From assembly GCA_900544235.1 (NCBI GenBank), contig UQUL01000008.1, positions 1 through 61,210 of the forward strand: a stretch of DNA of 61,210 nt, in the 5' to 3' direction. The translations under genes were made by a program, and so were the position numbers. Below, piece after piece: positions 1 to 10,234 of the stretch (positions are counted from its first letter, which is position 1; every line of letters starts with the position of its first letter). Below the pieces are notes generated by a model. It made no database searches, was not told the DNA's origin, and worked only from the letters and a program-made list of their open reading frames with translations. This DNA comes from an uncultured Collinsella sp. GTDB lineage: Bacteria; Actinomycetota; Coriobacteriia; Coriobacteriales; Coriobacteriaceae.

Positions 1-2
1 AA

Positions 3-68
3 AAGATCAAGTCGTCCTCGCAGACGCTCAAGCAGGAATACCTCGATACATACGAGCGAGGTGAATGA
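3..68 (+). CDS. 3' end of an upstream gene (partial)
   Basis: One frame is open from the window edge to a TGA and reads as a charged, soluble-looking tail ending YLDTYERGE. The Collinsella-like codon use and the overlap of its end with the ribosome binding site of the next gene suggest a translated upstream partner. Only about 21 residues are visible, so no family can be named, and the call could be chance. Confidence 0.35.
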   Translation, partial: KIKSSSQTLKQEYLDTYERGE

Positions 69-69
69 C

Positions 70-414
70 ATGAAACTATTTGAACAGCTGAAGTCCAATG
101 CGTCGCGCATGGCTGTCTACGCCATCCTCGTGGCAACGGCTTTATGCGGAATCGCGGCACCCGTCTATGCGCTCAACGGGGAGAAAGGCGATGTCGAACC
201 CGCGTACATGAGCTCGACGGTTAAGGACCGGTACAAAGCCTTCTCTGGAGACGCGTTTTACGTAGCAGAGTACGACACGACCTACCGTGAGCTTCGCTAC
301 AACAAGAGATACGAATATCTAGGCGCAAAAGTAATCAGCTATACATCGGGTTGGTACCGCTCCAACTATGGACACATAACCCAGTTCAAGTGTAACTACC
401 GTGTGTACAACTAA
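70..414 (+). CDS. Small secreted tyrosine-rich protein of unknown function
   Basis: A 114-residue protein with a typical Sec signal peptide: a basic N-terminus (MKLFEQLKSNASR), a hydrophobic core around residues 15-33, and a likely signal peptidase site after PVYA. The mature part of about 80 residues is rich in Tyr, Arg and Asn (for example the stretch GWYRSNYGH) and has one Cys near the C-terminus. The ATG is preferred over an in-frame GTG three codons earlier because GAGG sits 8 bases before the ATG. It overlaps the end of a preceding coding frame and is followed directly by a strong terminator, so it is probably the last gene of an operon cut by the window edge. I considered a bacteriocin precursor of the lactococcin 972 type, but the characteristic sequence is not present. 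Function unknown. Confidence 0.72.
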   Translation: MKLFEQLKSNASRMAVYAILVATALCGIAAPVYALNGEKGDVEPAYMSSTVKDRYKAFSGDAFYVAEYDTTYRELRYNKRYEYLGAKVISYTSGWYRSNYGHITQFKCNYRVYN

Positions 415-428
415 GGCAACCGGCCGGG

Positions 429-464
429 ACGAGGGGTGACGCAAAAGCGTCGCCCCTCGTTTTT
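429..464 (+). terminator. Intrinsic terminator after the small secreted protein
   Basis: A 13-bp stem (ACGAGGGGTGACG pairing with CGTCGCCCCTCGT, one G-T pair) with a short loop is followed directly by a run of T. Confidence 0.88.
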
Positions 465-473
465 AACCATGTC

Positions 474-492
474 AACTGAACCTGGTTCAGTT
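474..492. repeat. Perfect 19-bp dyad, possible operator
   Basis: AACTGAACC and GGTTCAGTT are perfect reverse complements around a single T. It lies 10 bases after a terminator and far upstream of rpmE. The form suits a repressor site for a transcript starting here, but no partner regulator is visible. Confidence 0.35.
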
Positions 493-556
493 TGGTTGAT
501 TTCCGATCTCAGCCGAACACATTGAGCGGAAAGGCCGTTCCCGCAGTCAGTCGAAC

Positions 557-587
557 GTCCCCGGGGCCCTTCTCAGGCCCCGGGGAC
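557..587. other. Very GC-rich 12-bp hairpin
   Basis: GTCCCCGGGGCC pairs perfectly with GGCCCCGGGGAC across a 7-base loop, followed by GGCATTTTCCC. It could be a second weak terminator or part of a long rpmE leader. Apart from this, the dyad at 474-492 and the L31 leader, I see nothing in the 415-781 gap. Confidence 0.4.
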
Positions 588-702
588 GGCATTTTCCCAG
601 TTGAAGGAACGGTGGAGATGTGTTTCGATGGGTCAGATTCGTGTCGTTCCGAAAAGACCGTGAACCTTTTGTGGGACACGCGGCGCCGTGGTACCATAGC
701 CG

Positions 703-781
703 AGTTTGTTGTCTTGGTCGGAAACCAAGACGCCTTATGCGCTGATCGGTAACCAGCGCCTGACCAATAAGGAGTCCTACC
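703..781 (+). promoter_or_regulatory. Structured leader of rpmE (probable L31 ribosomal-protein leader)
   Basis: Just before rpmE there is a perfect 8-bp hairpin (GTCTTGGT/ACCAAGAC, loop CGGAA). A second hairpin follows (GCGCTG/CAGCGC), flanked by CCTTAT and ATAAGG, which can extend it and would pull in the AAGGAG ribosome binding site. Lineage-specific L31 autoregulatory leaders, including one for Coriobacteria, are described in RNA family collections. This position and shape fit such an element, but I have not matched it to a covariance model. Confidence 0.5.
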
Positions 782-1207
782 ATGAAGCAGGGTATCCATC
801 CCCAGTATGTCGAGTGCACGGTGACGTGCTCCTGCGGCAACACCTTCAAGACGCACGCTACCGTGTCCGAGATGAAGGTCGAGCTTTGCAACGAGTGCCA
901 CCCGTTCTACACCGGCCAGCAGAAGTTCGTCGACACCGGTGGACGCGTCCAGCGCTTCGCCGACAAGTTCGGTGGCGCCGCTGCCGCCCAGCTCAAGAAG
1001 GCTGAGGAGGCCAAGGCCGCCAAGGCCGCCAAGGCTGCTGAGGCCGAGGCCGCTCGCAAGGCCGCCGCTGAGGCTAAGGCTGCCGAGAAGGCTAAGCGTG
1101 CCGCTAAGTTCGCCGAGGAGGCTGCCAAGCAGGCTGCCGAGGCTCCCGCAGAGGCTCCCGTCGAGGAAGCCGCTGCCGAGGCCGAGACCACCGAGGCTGC
1201 TGAGTAA
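782..1207 (+). CDS. rpmE: Ribosomal protein L31 with long Ala/Lys/Glu tail
   Basis: Zinc-type L31 of the large ribosomal subunit. The first 70 or so residues are canonical: MKQGIHPQY, a CSC pair, CNECHPFYTGQQKFVDTGGRV and RFADKFG. These supply the zinc-binding cysteines (CxC and CxxC). The protein is 141 residues, about twice the usual length of around 70. The extra half is a low-complexity Ala/Glu/Lys helix-forming tail (repeated KAAEAEAA-type stretches) ending in acidic residues. AAGGAG lies just upstream of the ATG. The gene is monocistronic between a structured leader and a strong terminator. The identity of the core is secure; the role of the tail is unknown. Confidence 0.96.
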   Translation: MKQGIHPQYVECTVTCSCGNTFKTHATVSEMKVELCNECHPFYTGQQKFVDTGGRVQRFADKFGGAAAAQLKKAEEAKAAKAAKAAEAEAARKAAAEAKAAEKAKRAAKFAEEAAKQAAEAPAEAPVEEAAAEAETTEAAE

Positions 1208-1241
1208 ATAGCTCGCCGAGCAAACACTCGCATTCATGGCT

Positions 1242-1284
1242 AAAGGGCCGCGTATCCATCTGGGTGCGCGGCCCTTTTCTTTTT
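1242..1284 (+). terminator. Intrinsic terminator of rpmE
   Basis: An 11-bp perfect stem (AAAGGGCCGCG/CGCGGCCCTTT) is followed by TCTTTTT. Confidence 0.92.
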
Positions 1285-1288
1285 GATT

Positions 1289-1386
1289 AGTGCAAACTAA
1301 CCTGTCCCCATGGCATCACATGGCGGAGAGGCGGCGTTTGCCCAGATAAACCCTCCAAAATTAACCTGTCCCATTGTGGCAGGTTG
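1289..1386. repeat. Partial copies of the CCTGTCCC repeat family
   Basis: AGTGCAAACTAACCTGTCCCC at the left edge matches the right half of the 47-bp elements at 36256 and 47335. A second motif (AACCTGTCCC, 5 bases, GGCAGGTT) at 1363-1385 matches the one at 13547 ahead of the recombinase gene. With the palindrome at 1405, these fill most of the gap upstream of secA. I could not place a convincing promoter here; TACAAT at 1448 is a possible -10 box without a good -35. Confidence 0.55.
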
Positions 1387-1404
1387 GTCGTAGTTATTAC
1401 GTGG

Positions 1405-1420
1405 CGGTCGAGCTCGACCG
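1405..1420. repeat. Perfect 16-bp palindrome upstream of secA
   Basis: CGGTCGAGCTCGACCG is a perfect palindrome about 95 bases before the secA start and near a possible -10 box. It could be an operator. No known regulator consensus is recognised. Confidence 0.3.
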
Positions 1421-1514
1421 TATAGGCCGCGCCTTGTTTGGCTAAAGTACAATCATCTGTGTTTAACTCGCCCGCAGCTGCACGGCGTGGGCGATGGCCA
1501 AAAAGGAAAACCAC

Positions 1515-4321
<2,807 letters not shown>

Positions 4322-4322
<1 letters not shown>

Positions 4323-5470
4323 TGGCTGAGGCTTTAGAGGTAACGCCCGCCGAGCTGGACGCGTTTGCGGACCGGCTCGGTGAGGTCGAGTCATATCTCC
4401 ACCTGGACGAGAAGCGTACCCGCGTGTCCGAGCTCGAGGCCAAAAGTGTTGCCCCTGGCTTTTGGGATGACGCCGACGCCGCCCGTGCCACCATGGAGGA
4501 GATTGCGCGCACCAAGGAAGATATCGCTGCCGTGGACACCGCGCGCGGCGAGCTTTCCGATGCCCGCGCCGCGCTGGAGCTTGCCGAGGAGATGGGGGAT
4601 GACCCCGACGCCGCCGCCCTTCGCGAGGAGGCTGCAGCCACGGCTGAGCGCCTGGCCCGTGCCATCGATGAGCTTGAGCTTTCGAGCTGGTTTACCGGTG
4701 AGTTCGATCACGGCGATGCCATTGTGACCATCAAGCCCGGACAGGGTGGTCTGGAGGCCCAGGACTGGACCTTCATGCTCTTTAAGATGTACATGAAGTA
4801 CTGCCAGCGTCGCGGCTGGAAGGTCACCATCAACGACTGTCCCGCGGCCGAGGTCATCGGCATTGACCGTGCGACCTTTACCGTCGAGGGCAAGGACGCA
4901 TTTGGCATGCTGCGCGCCGAGGCCGGCGTCCACCGCTTGGTTCGCATTAGCCCCACCGACGACAAGAAGCGCCGCCAGACCACGTTTGCCGGCGTCGAGG
5001 TCATCCCCGTGCTACCCGATGATATCGACATCGAGATCAGTCCCGATGACATCCGCGTGGACGTGTACCACGCGAGCGGCCCGGGCGGTCAGGGCGTCAA
5101 CACCACCGACTCCGCCGTGCGCGTGACGCATTTTCCCAGCGGCATTGTGGTCACCTGCCAAAACGAGCGCAGCCAGATTCAGAACAAGGCCGCGTGCATG
5201 CAGATCCTCAAGGCTCGCCTGTACGAGATTGAGCTCGAGAAGCGCGCCGAGGCGCTCGATGAGATCCGCGGACCCAAGACCACGATTGGTTTTGGCAACC
5301 AGATTCGCAGCTACGTGCTCTACCCGTACCAGATGGTCAAGGACCTACGCACGGGCGTGGAGACCAGCAATGTCGAGGCCGTTCTTGACGATGGCGACCT
5401 GGACCCGTTTGTTATTGGCTACCATCGTTGGGCCACCGGCAACGCTGACGCGGAGACCCCGTCTGCATAA
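4322..5470 (+). CDS. prfB: Peptide chain release factor 2, in frame, with SPT instead of SPF
   Basis: Class I release factor that terminates translation at UGA and UAA. It has 382 residues: a helical N-terminal domain, the codon-recognition domain, and the catalytic GGQ at 255-257 within SGPGGQGVN. The gene is read in one frame, with no internal UGA and so no programmed +1 frameshift autoregulation. The codon-recognition tripeptide, SPF in RF2, reads S210-P211-T212 (codons AGC CCC ACC); the Thr is what RF1 has at that position (PxT). The rest (RRQTTFAGVEV, DRVDVYHASG-like core, RSYVLYPY) is RF2-like. The start overlaps the secA stop by one base. Confidence 0.95.
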
Positions 5471-5598
5471 ACCGCCCGGTTTATGTGGAAATGGATTAAA
5501 ACCCTCCCAGCAGGGTGGTTTTGTATCCAGATCAAGCCCTGCGCAGGGGTGGTTTTTGTCCGGCGAATCGGTAGAATCGAATACAGCAAGAAGTTCGA

Positions 5599-5625
5599 AG
5601 CGCATCCGTTTGGGTGCGCTTTTTT
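5599..5625 (+). terminator. Terminator-like hairpin inside the YitT-gene leader
   Basis: AGCGCATCC pairs with GGGTGCGCT across a GTTT loop and is followed by TTTTT, only 12 bases before the next start codon. A TAGAAT box at 5572 lies just upstream. The hairpin therefore either ends the secA-prfB transcript or, if transcription starts at that box, attenuates the YitT-type gene. Two weaker C/G-rich hairpins with T tails (about 5500-5557) lie between it and prfB. Confidence 0.7.
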
Positions 5626-5637
5626 GAGGGAGGCAAC

Positions 5638-6528
5638 ATGGCATATCGTCTGGACATCAAGCGCATTCTTTCGATGAACTTCTTTCACGACCTGCCCCAG
5701 ATTATGTTGGGGTGCGCTCTGGCCGCTATTGCGACCGACCTGTTTTTGATTCCCAACGGCCTTGCTGCCGGTGGCGTTACGGGCCTTGCCACCATTATCC
5801 AGGCGGTCGGTGCATCGCGCGGCCTATCGCTTCCCGTTGGTATTCAGACGATCGTGATGAACGCCTTGCTGTTGTTGGTCGTTATGCGCGAGGGTGGCAT
5901 GTTCTACGTGGTGCAGACCGCGACGGGCTTTGTGCTGCTGGGCTTCTTTACCGATCTGTTTGCCCCGTTTGTAGCACCTCTGGCGGATGCGGACCTGATG
6001 CTCCCTGCCATGTGGGGCGGCATTATTACGGGCATCGGTTACGGCATGGTGTTGCGCGCCGGCGCCAACACCGGCGGCTCGGACACGATTGGCCAAATCA
6101 TCTCGCGTAACACCTCGCTGCCGGTGGGCTCGACCGTCATGGCGATCGATGTTGCCGTATGCGCGCTATCGGCTCCGGTCTTTTCAATCGAAAACGCACT
6201 GTATGCAGGCCTTTCGATGGTCATTAGCGGCTACGTGATCGATGCCGTGGTCGATGGTGGCAACAAACGCCGTATGGTACTCATCATCTCGGACAAGTTC
6301 CCTGATATCGCTGCCGATATCATGTATGGCCTGGGTCGTGGTTGTACCAAGTTTAAGGCGACTGGCATGTATTCGGGTGCCGAGAAGCCAGTGGTTATGG
6401 TCATCGTGAGCCGTCGAGAGCTCAATACCCTCAAGACGATCGTGCGCGAGCGCGATCCTCATGCCATCGTGACGGTTGCCGACGTTACGGAAGCCTTCGG
6501 CGAGGGATTCAAGGACATTAGCGCGTAG
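5638..6528 (+). CDS. YitT family membrane protein (DUF161/DUF2179)
   Basis: A 296-residue integral membrane protein of the YitT family. The first 200 residues contain five to six hydrophobic segments (for example IMLGCALAAIATDLFLI and TIVMNALLLLVVM) and the family stretch RAGANTGGSDTIGQI. The C-terminal 90 residues form the soluble DUF2179 domain (RRMVLIISDKF, GCTKFKATGMYSG, VSRRELNTLK). The molecular function of the family is not established; transport has been suggested. GGAGG is 4 to 8 bases ahead of the chosen ATG; an upstream in-frame start would lie inside the terminator hairpin. It is monocistronic. Confidence 0.9.
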   Translation: MAYRLDIKRILSMNFFHDLPQIMLGCALAAIATDLFLIPNGLAAGGVTGLATIIQAVGASRGLSLPVGIQTIVMNALLLLVVMREGGMFYVVQTATGFVLLGFFTDLFAPFVAPLADADLMLPAMWGGIITGIGYGMVLRAGANTGGSDTIGQIISRNTSLPVGSTVMAIDVAVCALSAPVFSIENALYAGLSMVISGYVIDAVVDGGNKRRMVLIISDKFPDIAADIMYGLGRGCTKFKATGMYSGAEKPVVMVIVSRRELNTLKTIVRERDPHAIVTVADVTEAFGEGFKDISA

Positions 6529-6735
6529 GGTCGACCGCGTTCCATCCAAAAGACGTTCACATTGATAAACCGTTTCATCAGCGGTTCTGCCTGCTAAATT
6601 GTTCAAATAATGATAAAAACTCTGGTAAAGCCATCAGTTTCCAGCATAATGAATGACGTACGTGCATTGCGGCTGTGTTGGGATTACCTTCGGTGCCGTG
6701 CGCATTTTGTCTAATGAGGATGAAAGGAAGGCACA

Positions 6736-7566
6736 ATGAGCGACGAAGAGCTCAAAAAGGTTGCCAACGAGGTAAGGAAGGGCATCGTCACCGGAGTGCA
6801 CGCTGCCAAGTCCGGCCATCCGGGCGGTTCGCTCGGCGCTGCCGACATCATGACCTATCTGTACTTTGAGGAAATGAACGTCGACCCGGCCGATCCCCGC
6901 AAGGCCGACCGCGATCGCTTTGTGCTCTCCAAGGGCCACTGTGCTCCGGGTCTGTACGCCGTGCTCGCCGAGCGCGGGTTCTTCCCCAAGGAGGACCTCG
7001 AGACGCTGCGTCATATCGGCAGCCACCTGCAGGGCCATCCCAACATGAACGACACCCCGGGCGTCGATATGTCCACCGGCTCGCTGGGCCAGGGCATCTC
7101 CGCTGCCGTGGGCATGGCGGTTGCCGCCAAGCACTGGGGTGATACTTACCGCACGTACGCCCTGCTGGGCGATGGCGAGAGCGAGGAGGGCCAGGTCTGG
7201 GAGGCCGCCATGTTTGCCGGCAACCAGCAGCTCGATAACCTCTGCGTGATCGTCGACCACAACGGCCTGCAGATCGACGGCCCCGTCGAGGAGGTCAACG
7301 ACCCCATGCCGCTCGCCGACAAGTTCCGCGCCTTTAAGTTCCACGTGGTGGAGCTTGCCGACGGCAACGATTTCGACCAGATCCGCGCCGCCTTTGCCGA
7401 GGCCCGCGCCACCAAGGGTCAGCCGACCGCCATCATCGCCGAGACCATGAAGGGCAAGGGCGTTTCCTTTATGGAGAACCAGGTTGGTTGGCACGGCAAG
7501 GCCCCCAACGATGAACAGTTTGAGCAGGCCATGGCAGAGCTCACGGCCGCCGGAGAGGAGCTCTAG
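6736..7566 (+). CDS. Transketolase, N-terminal subunit
   Basis: The thiamine-pyrophosphate binding half of a split transketolase, 276 residues. SGHPGGSLGAADIM, the GDGESEEGQVWEA TPP/Mg motif near residue 140, and DHNGLQIDG are all present. With the next gene it would exchange two-carbon ketol units in the non-oxidative pentose phosphate pathway. Split transketolases are common in Firmicutes, archaea and Actinobacteria. AAGGAAGG lies just before the ATG. One base separates its stop from the ATG of the C-terminal subunit, so equal expression is expected. The 208-base gap before it shows no strong structure. Confidence 0.95.
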   Translation: MSDEELKKVANEVRKGIVTGVHAAKSGHPGGSLGAADIMTYLYFEEMNVDPADPRKADRDRFVLSKGHCAPGLYAVLAERGFFPKEDLETLRHIGSHLQGHPNMNDTPGVDMSTGSLGQGISAAVGMAVAAKHWGDTYRTYALLGDGESEEGQVWEAAMFAGNQQLDNLCVIVDHNGLQIDGPVEEVNDPMPLADKFRAFKFHVVELADGNDFDQIRAAFAEARATKGQPTAIIAETMKGKGVSFMENQVGWHGKAPNDEQFEQAMAELTAAGEEL

Positions 7567-7567
7567 G

Positions 7568-8509
7568 ATGGCAGACGTCAAGAAAATCGCCACGCGTGTA
7601 AGCTACGGCGAGGCCCTCGTCGAGCTCGCCAACGAGCACGATGACTTTGTGGTCCTCGACGCCGACCTGGCCGCCGCCACGCAGACCGGCAAATTTAAGG
7701 CCGCATGCCCCGACCGCTTCTTCGACGTGGGTATCGCCGAGAGCAACCTGATGGGTGTTGCCGCCGGTATCGCGACCACCGGTCGTGTTGCCTTCGCGAG
7801 CACCTTTGCCATGTTCGCTGCCGGTCGCGCCTTTGAGCAGGTCCGTAACTCCATCGGCTACCCGCACCTTAACGTTAAGATCGGTGCCACGCACGCCGGT
7901 ATCTCGGTGGGCGAGGATGGCGCCACGCACCAGTGCTGCGAGGATATCGCCCTGATGCGCGTCATCCCTGGCATGACCGTGATTGTTCCCGCCGACGACG
8001 TGGAGGCCCGCGCCGTGACGCGCGCCGCCTACGAGTGCGACGGTCCGGTGTACATGCGCTTCGCCCGTTTGGCCTCGCTGGTTATCAACGACCCCGAGAC
8101 CTACAAGTTCGAGTTGGGTAAGGGCATTGTCATGCGCGAGGGCGCCGATGTGACCATCATCGCCTGCGGCCTGATGGTCGGCGAGGCTCTCGAGGCCGCC
8201 GAGCAGCTCGCTGCCGAGGGCATCAACGCCGAGGTCATCAACATGCACACCATCAAGCCCATCGATGCCGACCTGATCGTCAAGAGCGCCACCAAGACCG
8301 GCCACGTCGTGACCGTCGAGGAGCATTCTGTAATCGGTGGCCTGGGCAGCGCCGTTGCCGACGTCCTGTGCGAGCAGTGCCCGACGCCGCTCAAGAAGAT
8401 CGGCGTCAACGACACCTTCGGTGAGTCCGGCCCGGGCGCCGAGCTCCTGCACAAGTACGGCCTGGACGCCGCCAACATCGTGGCGACCACCAAGGAGTTC
8501 TTGGCATAA
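7568..8509 (+). CDS. Transketolase, C-terminal subunit
   Basis: The pyrimidine-binding and C-terminal half of the split transketolase, 313 residues. It has the FFDVGIAESNLMGVAAG motif that supplies the catalytic Glu for TPP activation, the THAGISVGEDGATHQ segment, and a C-terminal Rossmann-like regulatory domain (VEEHSVIGGLGSAVAD). The ATG at 7568 is chosen because it follows the upstream stop by one base and gives MADVKKIATRVSYGEAL, the usual beginning of this subunit; earlier in-frame starts lie within the first subunit gene. A strong terminator follows, so this is a two-gene operon. Confidence 0.95.
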   Translation: MADVKKIATRVSYGEALVELANEHDDFVVLDADLAAATQTGKFKAACPDRFFDVGIAESNLMGVAAGIATTGRVAFASTFAMFAAGRAFEQVRNSIGYPHLNVKIGATHAGISVGEDGATHQCCEDIALMRVIPGMTVIVPADDVEARAVTRAAYECDGPVYMRFARLASLVINDPETYKFELGKGIVMREGADVTIIACGLMVGEALEAAEQLAAEGINAEVINMHTIKPIDADLIVKSATKTGHVVTVEEHSVIGGLGSAVADVLCEQCPTPLKKIGVNDTFGESGPGAELLHKYGLDAANIVATTKEFLA

Positions 8510-8557
8510 GGCAAGGCGGATCTCAAGGACTGCTTCGCCAGAACTATGGAAACCCGG

Positions 8558-8590
8558 CAGGGGCGCTCTCTTGGAGAGCGCCCCTGTTTC
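8558..8590 (+). terminator. Intrinsic terminator of the transketolase operon
   Basis: A 13-bp perfect stem (CAGGGGCGCTCTC/GAGAGCGCCCCTG) with a TTG loop, followed by TTT. Confidence 0.88.
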
Positions 8591-8657
8591 AGTTGCGGTG
8601 AAATAGGGACTGATTAGACCTTTTAACTGGTAAAACAGTCCCTATTTCACCGCAACT
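8591..8657. repeat. Repeat family A, copy 1 (67-bp palindrome)
   Basis: The arms AGTTGCGGTGAAATAGGGAC and its complement (ending CCGCAACT) are perfect over 22 bp and enclose an AT-rich loop of about 23 bases. Other copies lie at 22517 and 36662. The base changes between copies keep the arms paired (AGGGACTG/CAGTCCCT here, ACGGACTG/CAGTCCGT in copy 3). Confidence 0.9.
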
Positions 8658-8786
8658 TATGAAGACGCCCCTCAAGCACGGTCCCATCAGGGAAAAGGGC
8701 ATATATCGACAAAGCGCAACTCAGACCCTTCCAACTTTGTATATGCAGCACCCCAAGTAAAACGCGGCGACCCCTTAGTTACCGCA

Positions 8787-8909
8787 GGCCGGGCACAGGG
8801 TTACTCTCCAAATTTTTCCGCAGGACGGAGGAGCCCCCGCAGCGCGAAGCGCGCAGCGGGGGCTCCGACATGTCCGAGGACGATTTGGAGAGTAACCCTG
8901 TGCCCGGCC
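8787..8909. repeat. 123-bp nested palindrome in the transketolase-ftsE gap
   Basis: An outer pair of perfect 27-bp arms (starting GGCCGGGCACAGGG, ending CCCTGTGCCCGGCC) encloses an inner perfect 11-bp stem (GGAGCCCCCGC/GCGGGGGCTCC) whose loop contains GCGCGAAGCGCGC. There is no T tail, so it is not an ordinary terminator. It has the form of a large repeat or miniature mobile element. The rest of this 504-base gap (8658-8786 and 8910-9013) shows nothing except a possible -10 box TAAAAT at 8972. Confidence 0.85.
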
Positions 8910-9013
8910 GACGGGATCTCTAAGCACGCCATGCTTCTTATGTGCAGCAAAGCTAATACTGCTAAAATACAAAGCGCTCATGTAGTTTAAACGCACGACG
9001 ATAAGGAGCACCA

Positions 9014-10234
9014 GTGGGTAACCACTTCCGTACCTCCGGTGCGGGCGATGATGCCCCCAAGACGCAGGCAGGCGTCCAGGGCAGTCGTTTCGCCACTCCG
9101 GATTCAGAGGGCCAGCCTGTTGCTCAGGCCCCCGCTCAGCCGGCAGATCAGGCACAGCCGGCATCCGATCCCTTTGCCTACAATCCAACCAGCGATGTCG
9201 CGCTTTCCGGCACGGCGGGTTTTGAGCCCGTTCAGGCCGTGACCGCTCGCGTGGAGCAGCCTCAGGCTGGTGCCGCCACGCCGCAGCCTACCATGGCCGG
9301 CATTCCCGACCCCTTGGCCCCGGCGACGCCGGCTCCTCAGCCTGCGCAGTCCGGTCTCTTTGCCGCTATTCCCGACCCCACGCAGCCTGCTGCCCCGGTG
9401 GTCGAGAGCGATCAGGCCGCCGAGGTCGCAAGCCTCGATAACGCGCTCAACAACCCCGATTTTACGTCGGTGTTTGCGCCCATCGATCCACAGGCCAGCC
9501 GCAAGAAGATGGCCAAGCAGGCCGGTGTCGAGCCCGTCATCCTTATGGAGCATGTCACCAAGATCTATCCGGCACAGCCCAACAAGCCTGCACTCGACGA
9601 CATCAACATCGAGATCTATCCGGGCGAGTTCGTCTTCCTGGTCGGTCACTCCGGCTCGGGTAAGACCACGCTGCTGTCTACGCTCAATCGCGACGTCAAG
9701 CCGACGAGCGGCCGCATCCTGGTTGCCGGTCAGGACCTCATGAAGATCAAGAACCGCAAGGTTCCGTTCCTGCGTCGCCAGATTGGCGCCGTGTTCCAGG
9801 ACTTTAAGCTTCTGCCGCAAAAAACCGCCTACGAAAACGTGGCGTTTGCTCTGCAGTGCATCGGCAAGCCCAAAGGCGTCATTCGCAGCCAGGTGCCCGA
9901 GGTGCTGCGTCTGGTCGGTCTGGCCGATCAGATGGACTCGCTGCCCGACCAGCTTTCCGGTGGCGAGCAGCAGCGCGTTGCCGTCGCCCGCGCTATGGTC
10001 AACCGTCCGCCGCTGCTGATCTGCGACGAGCCCACGGGTAACCTCGACCCGGCGATCTCGCTGGGCATCATGAAGCTGCTCGAGCGTATTAACCGCACCG
10101 GCACCACCGTGATCGTCGCCACGCACGACCGCGAGATGGTCGATAGCATGCACCGTCGCGTGATCGCCCTCGAGGGCGGCCACGTTATCCGCGACCAGGA
10201 GAGGGGAGGTTACGGCAACTATGGCACCAACTAA
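9014..10234 (+). CDS. ftsE: Cell-division ABC ATPase FtsE with long N-terminal extension
   Basis: The ATPase of the FtsEX complex, which couples septal-ring assembly to activation of peptidoglycan hydrolases. The 406-residue protein carries a normal nucleotide-binding domain from about residue 173 on: Walker A GHSGSGKTT from 211, LSGGEQQR signature, Walker B LLICDEPTGNLD. In front of it is a 170-residue low-complexity segment rich in Pro, Ala and Gln, not part of the usual FtsE of around 225 residues. Start is GTG with AAGGAG 5 bases upstream; the extension is read without interruption. It overlaps ftsX by 14 bases. Confidence 0.95.
   Translation: MGNHFRTSGAGDDAPKTQAGVQGSRFATPDSEGQPVAQAPAQPADQAQPASDPFAYNPTSDVALSGTAGFEPVQAVTARVEQPQAGAATPQPTMAGIPDPLAPATPAPQPAQSGLFAAIPDPTQPAAPVVESDQAAEVASLDNALNNPDFTSVFAPIDPQASRKKMAKQAGVEPVILMEHVTKIYPAQPNKPALDDINIEIYPGEFVFLVGHSGSGKTTLLSTLNRDVKPTSGRILVAGQDLMKIKNRKVPFLRRQIGAVFQDFKLLPQKTAYENVAFALQCIGKPKGVIRSQVPEVLRLVGLADQMDSLPDQLSGGEQQRVAVARAMVNRPPLLICDEPTGNLDPAISLGIMKLLERINRTGTTVIVATHDREMVDSMHRRVIALEGGHVIRDQERGGYGNYGTN

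Noticed and set aside
70..414. Lactococcin 972-type bacteriocin precursor
   Set aside because: Only size, signal peptide and an SSTVK string agree; the conserved C-terminal pattern of that family is missing.
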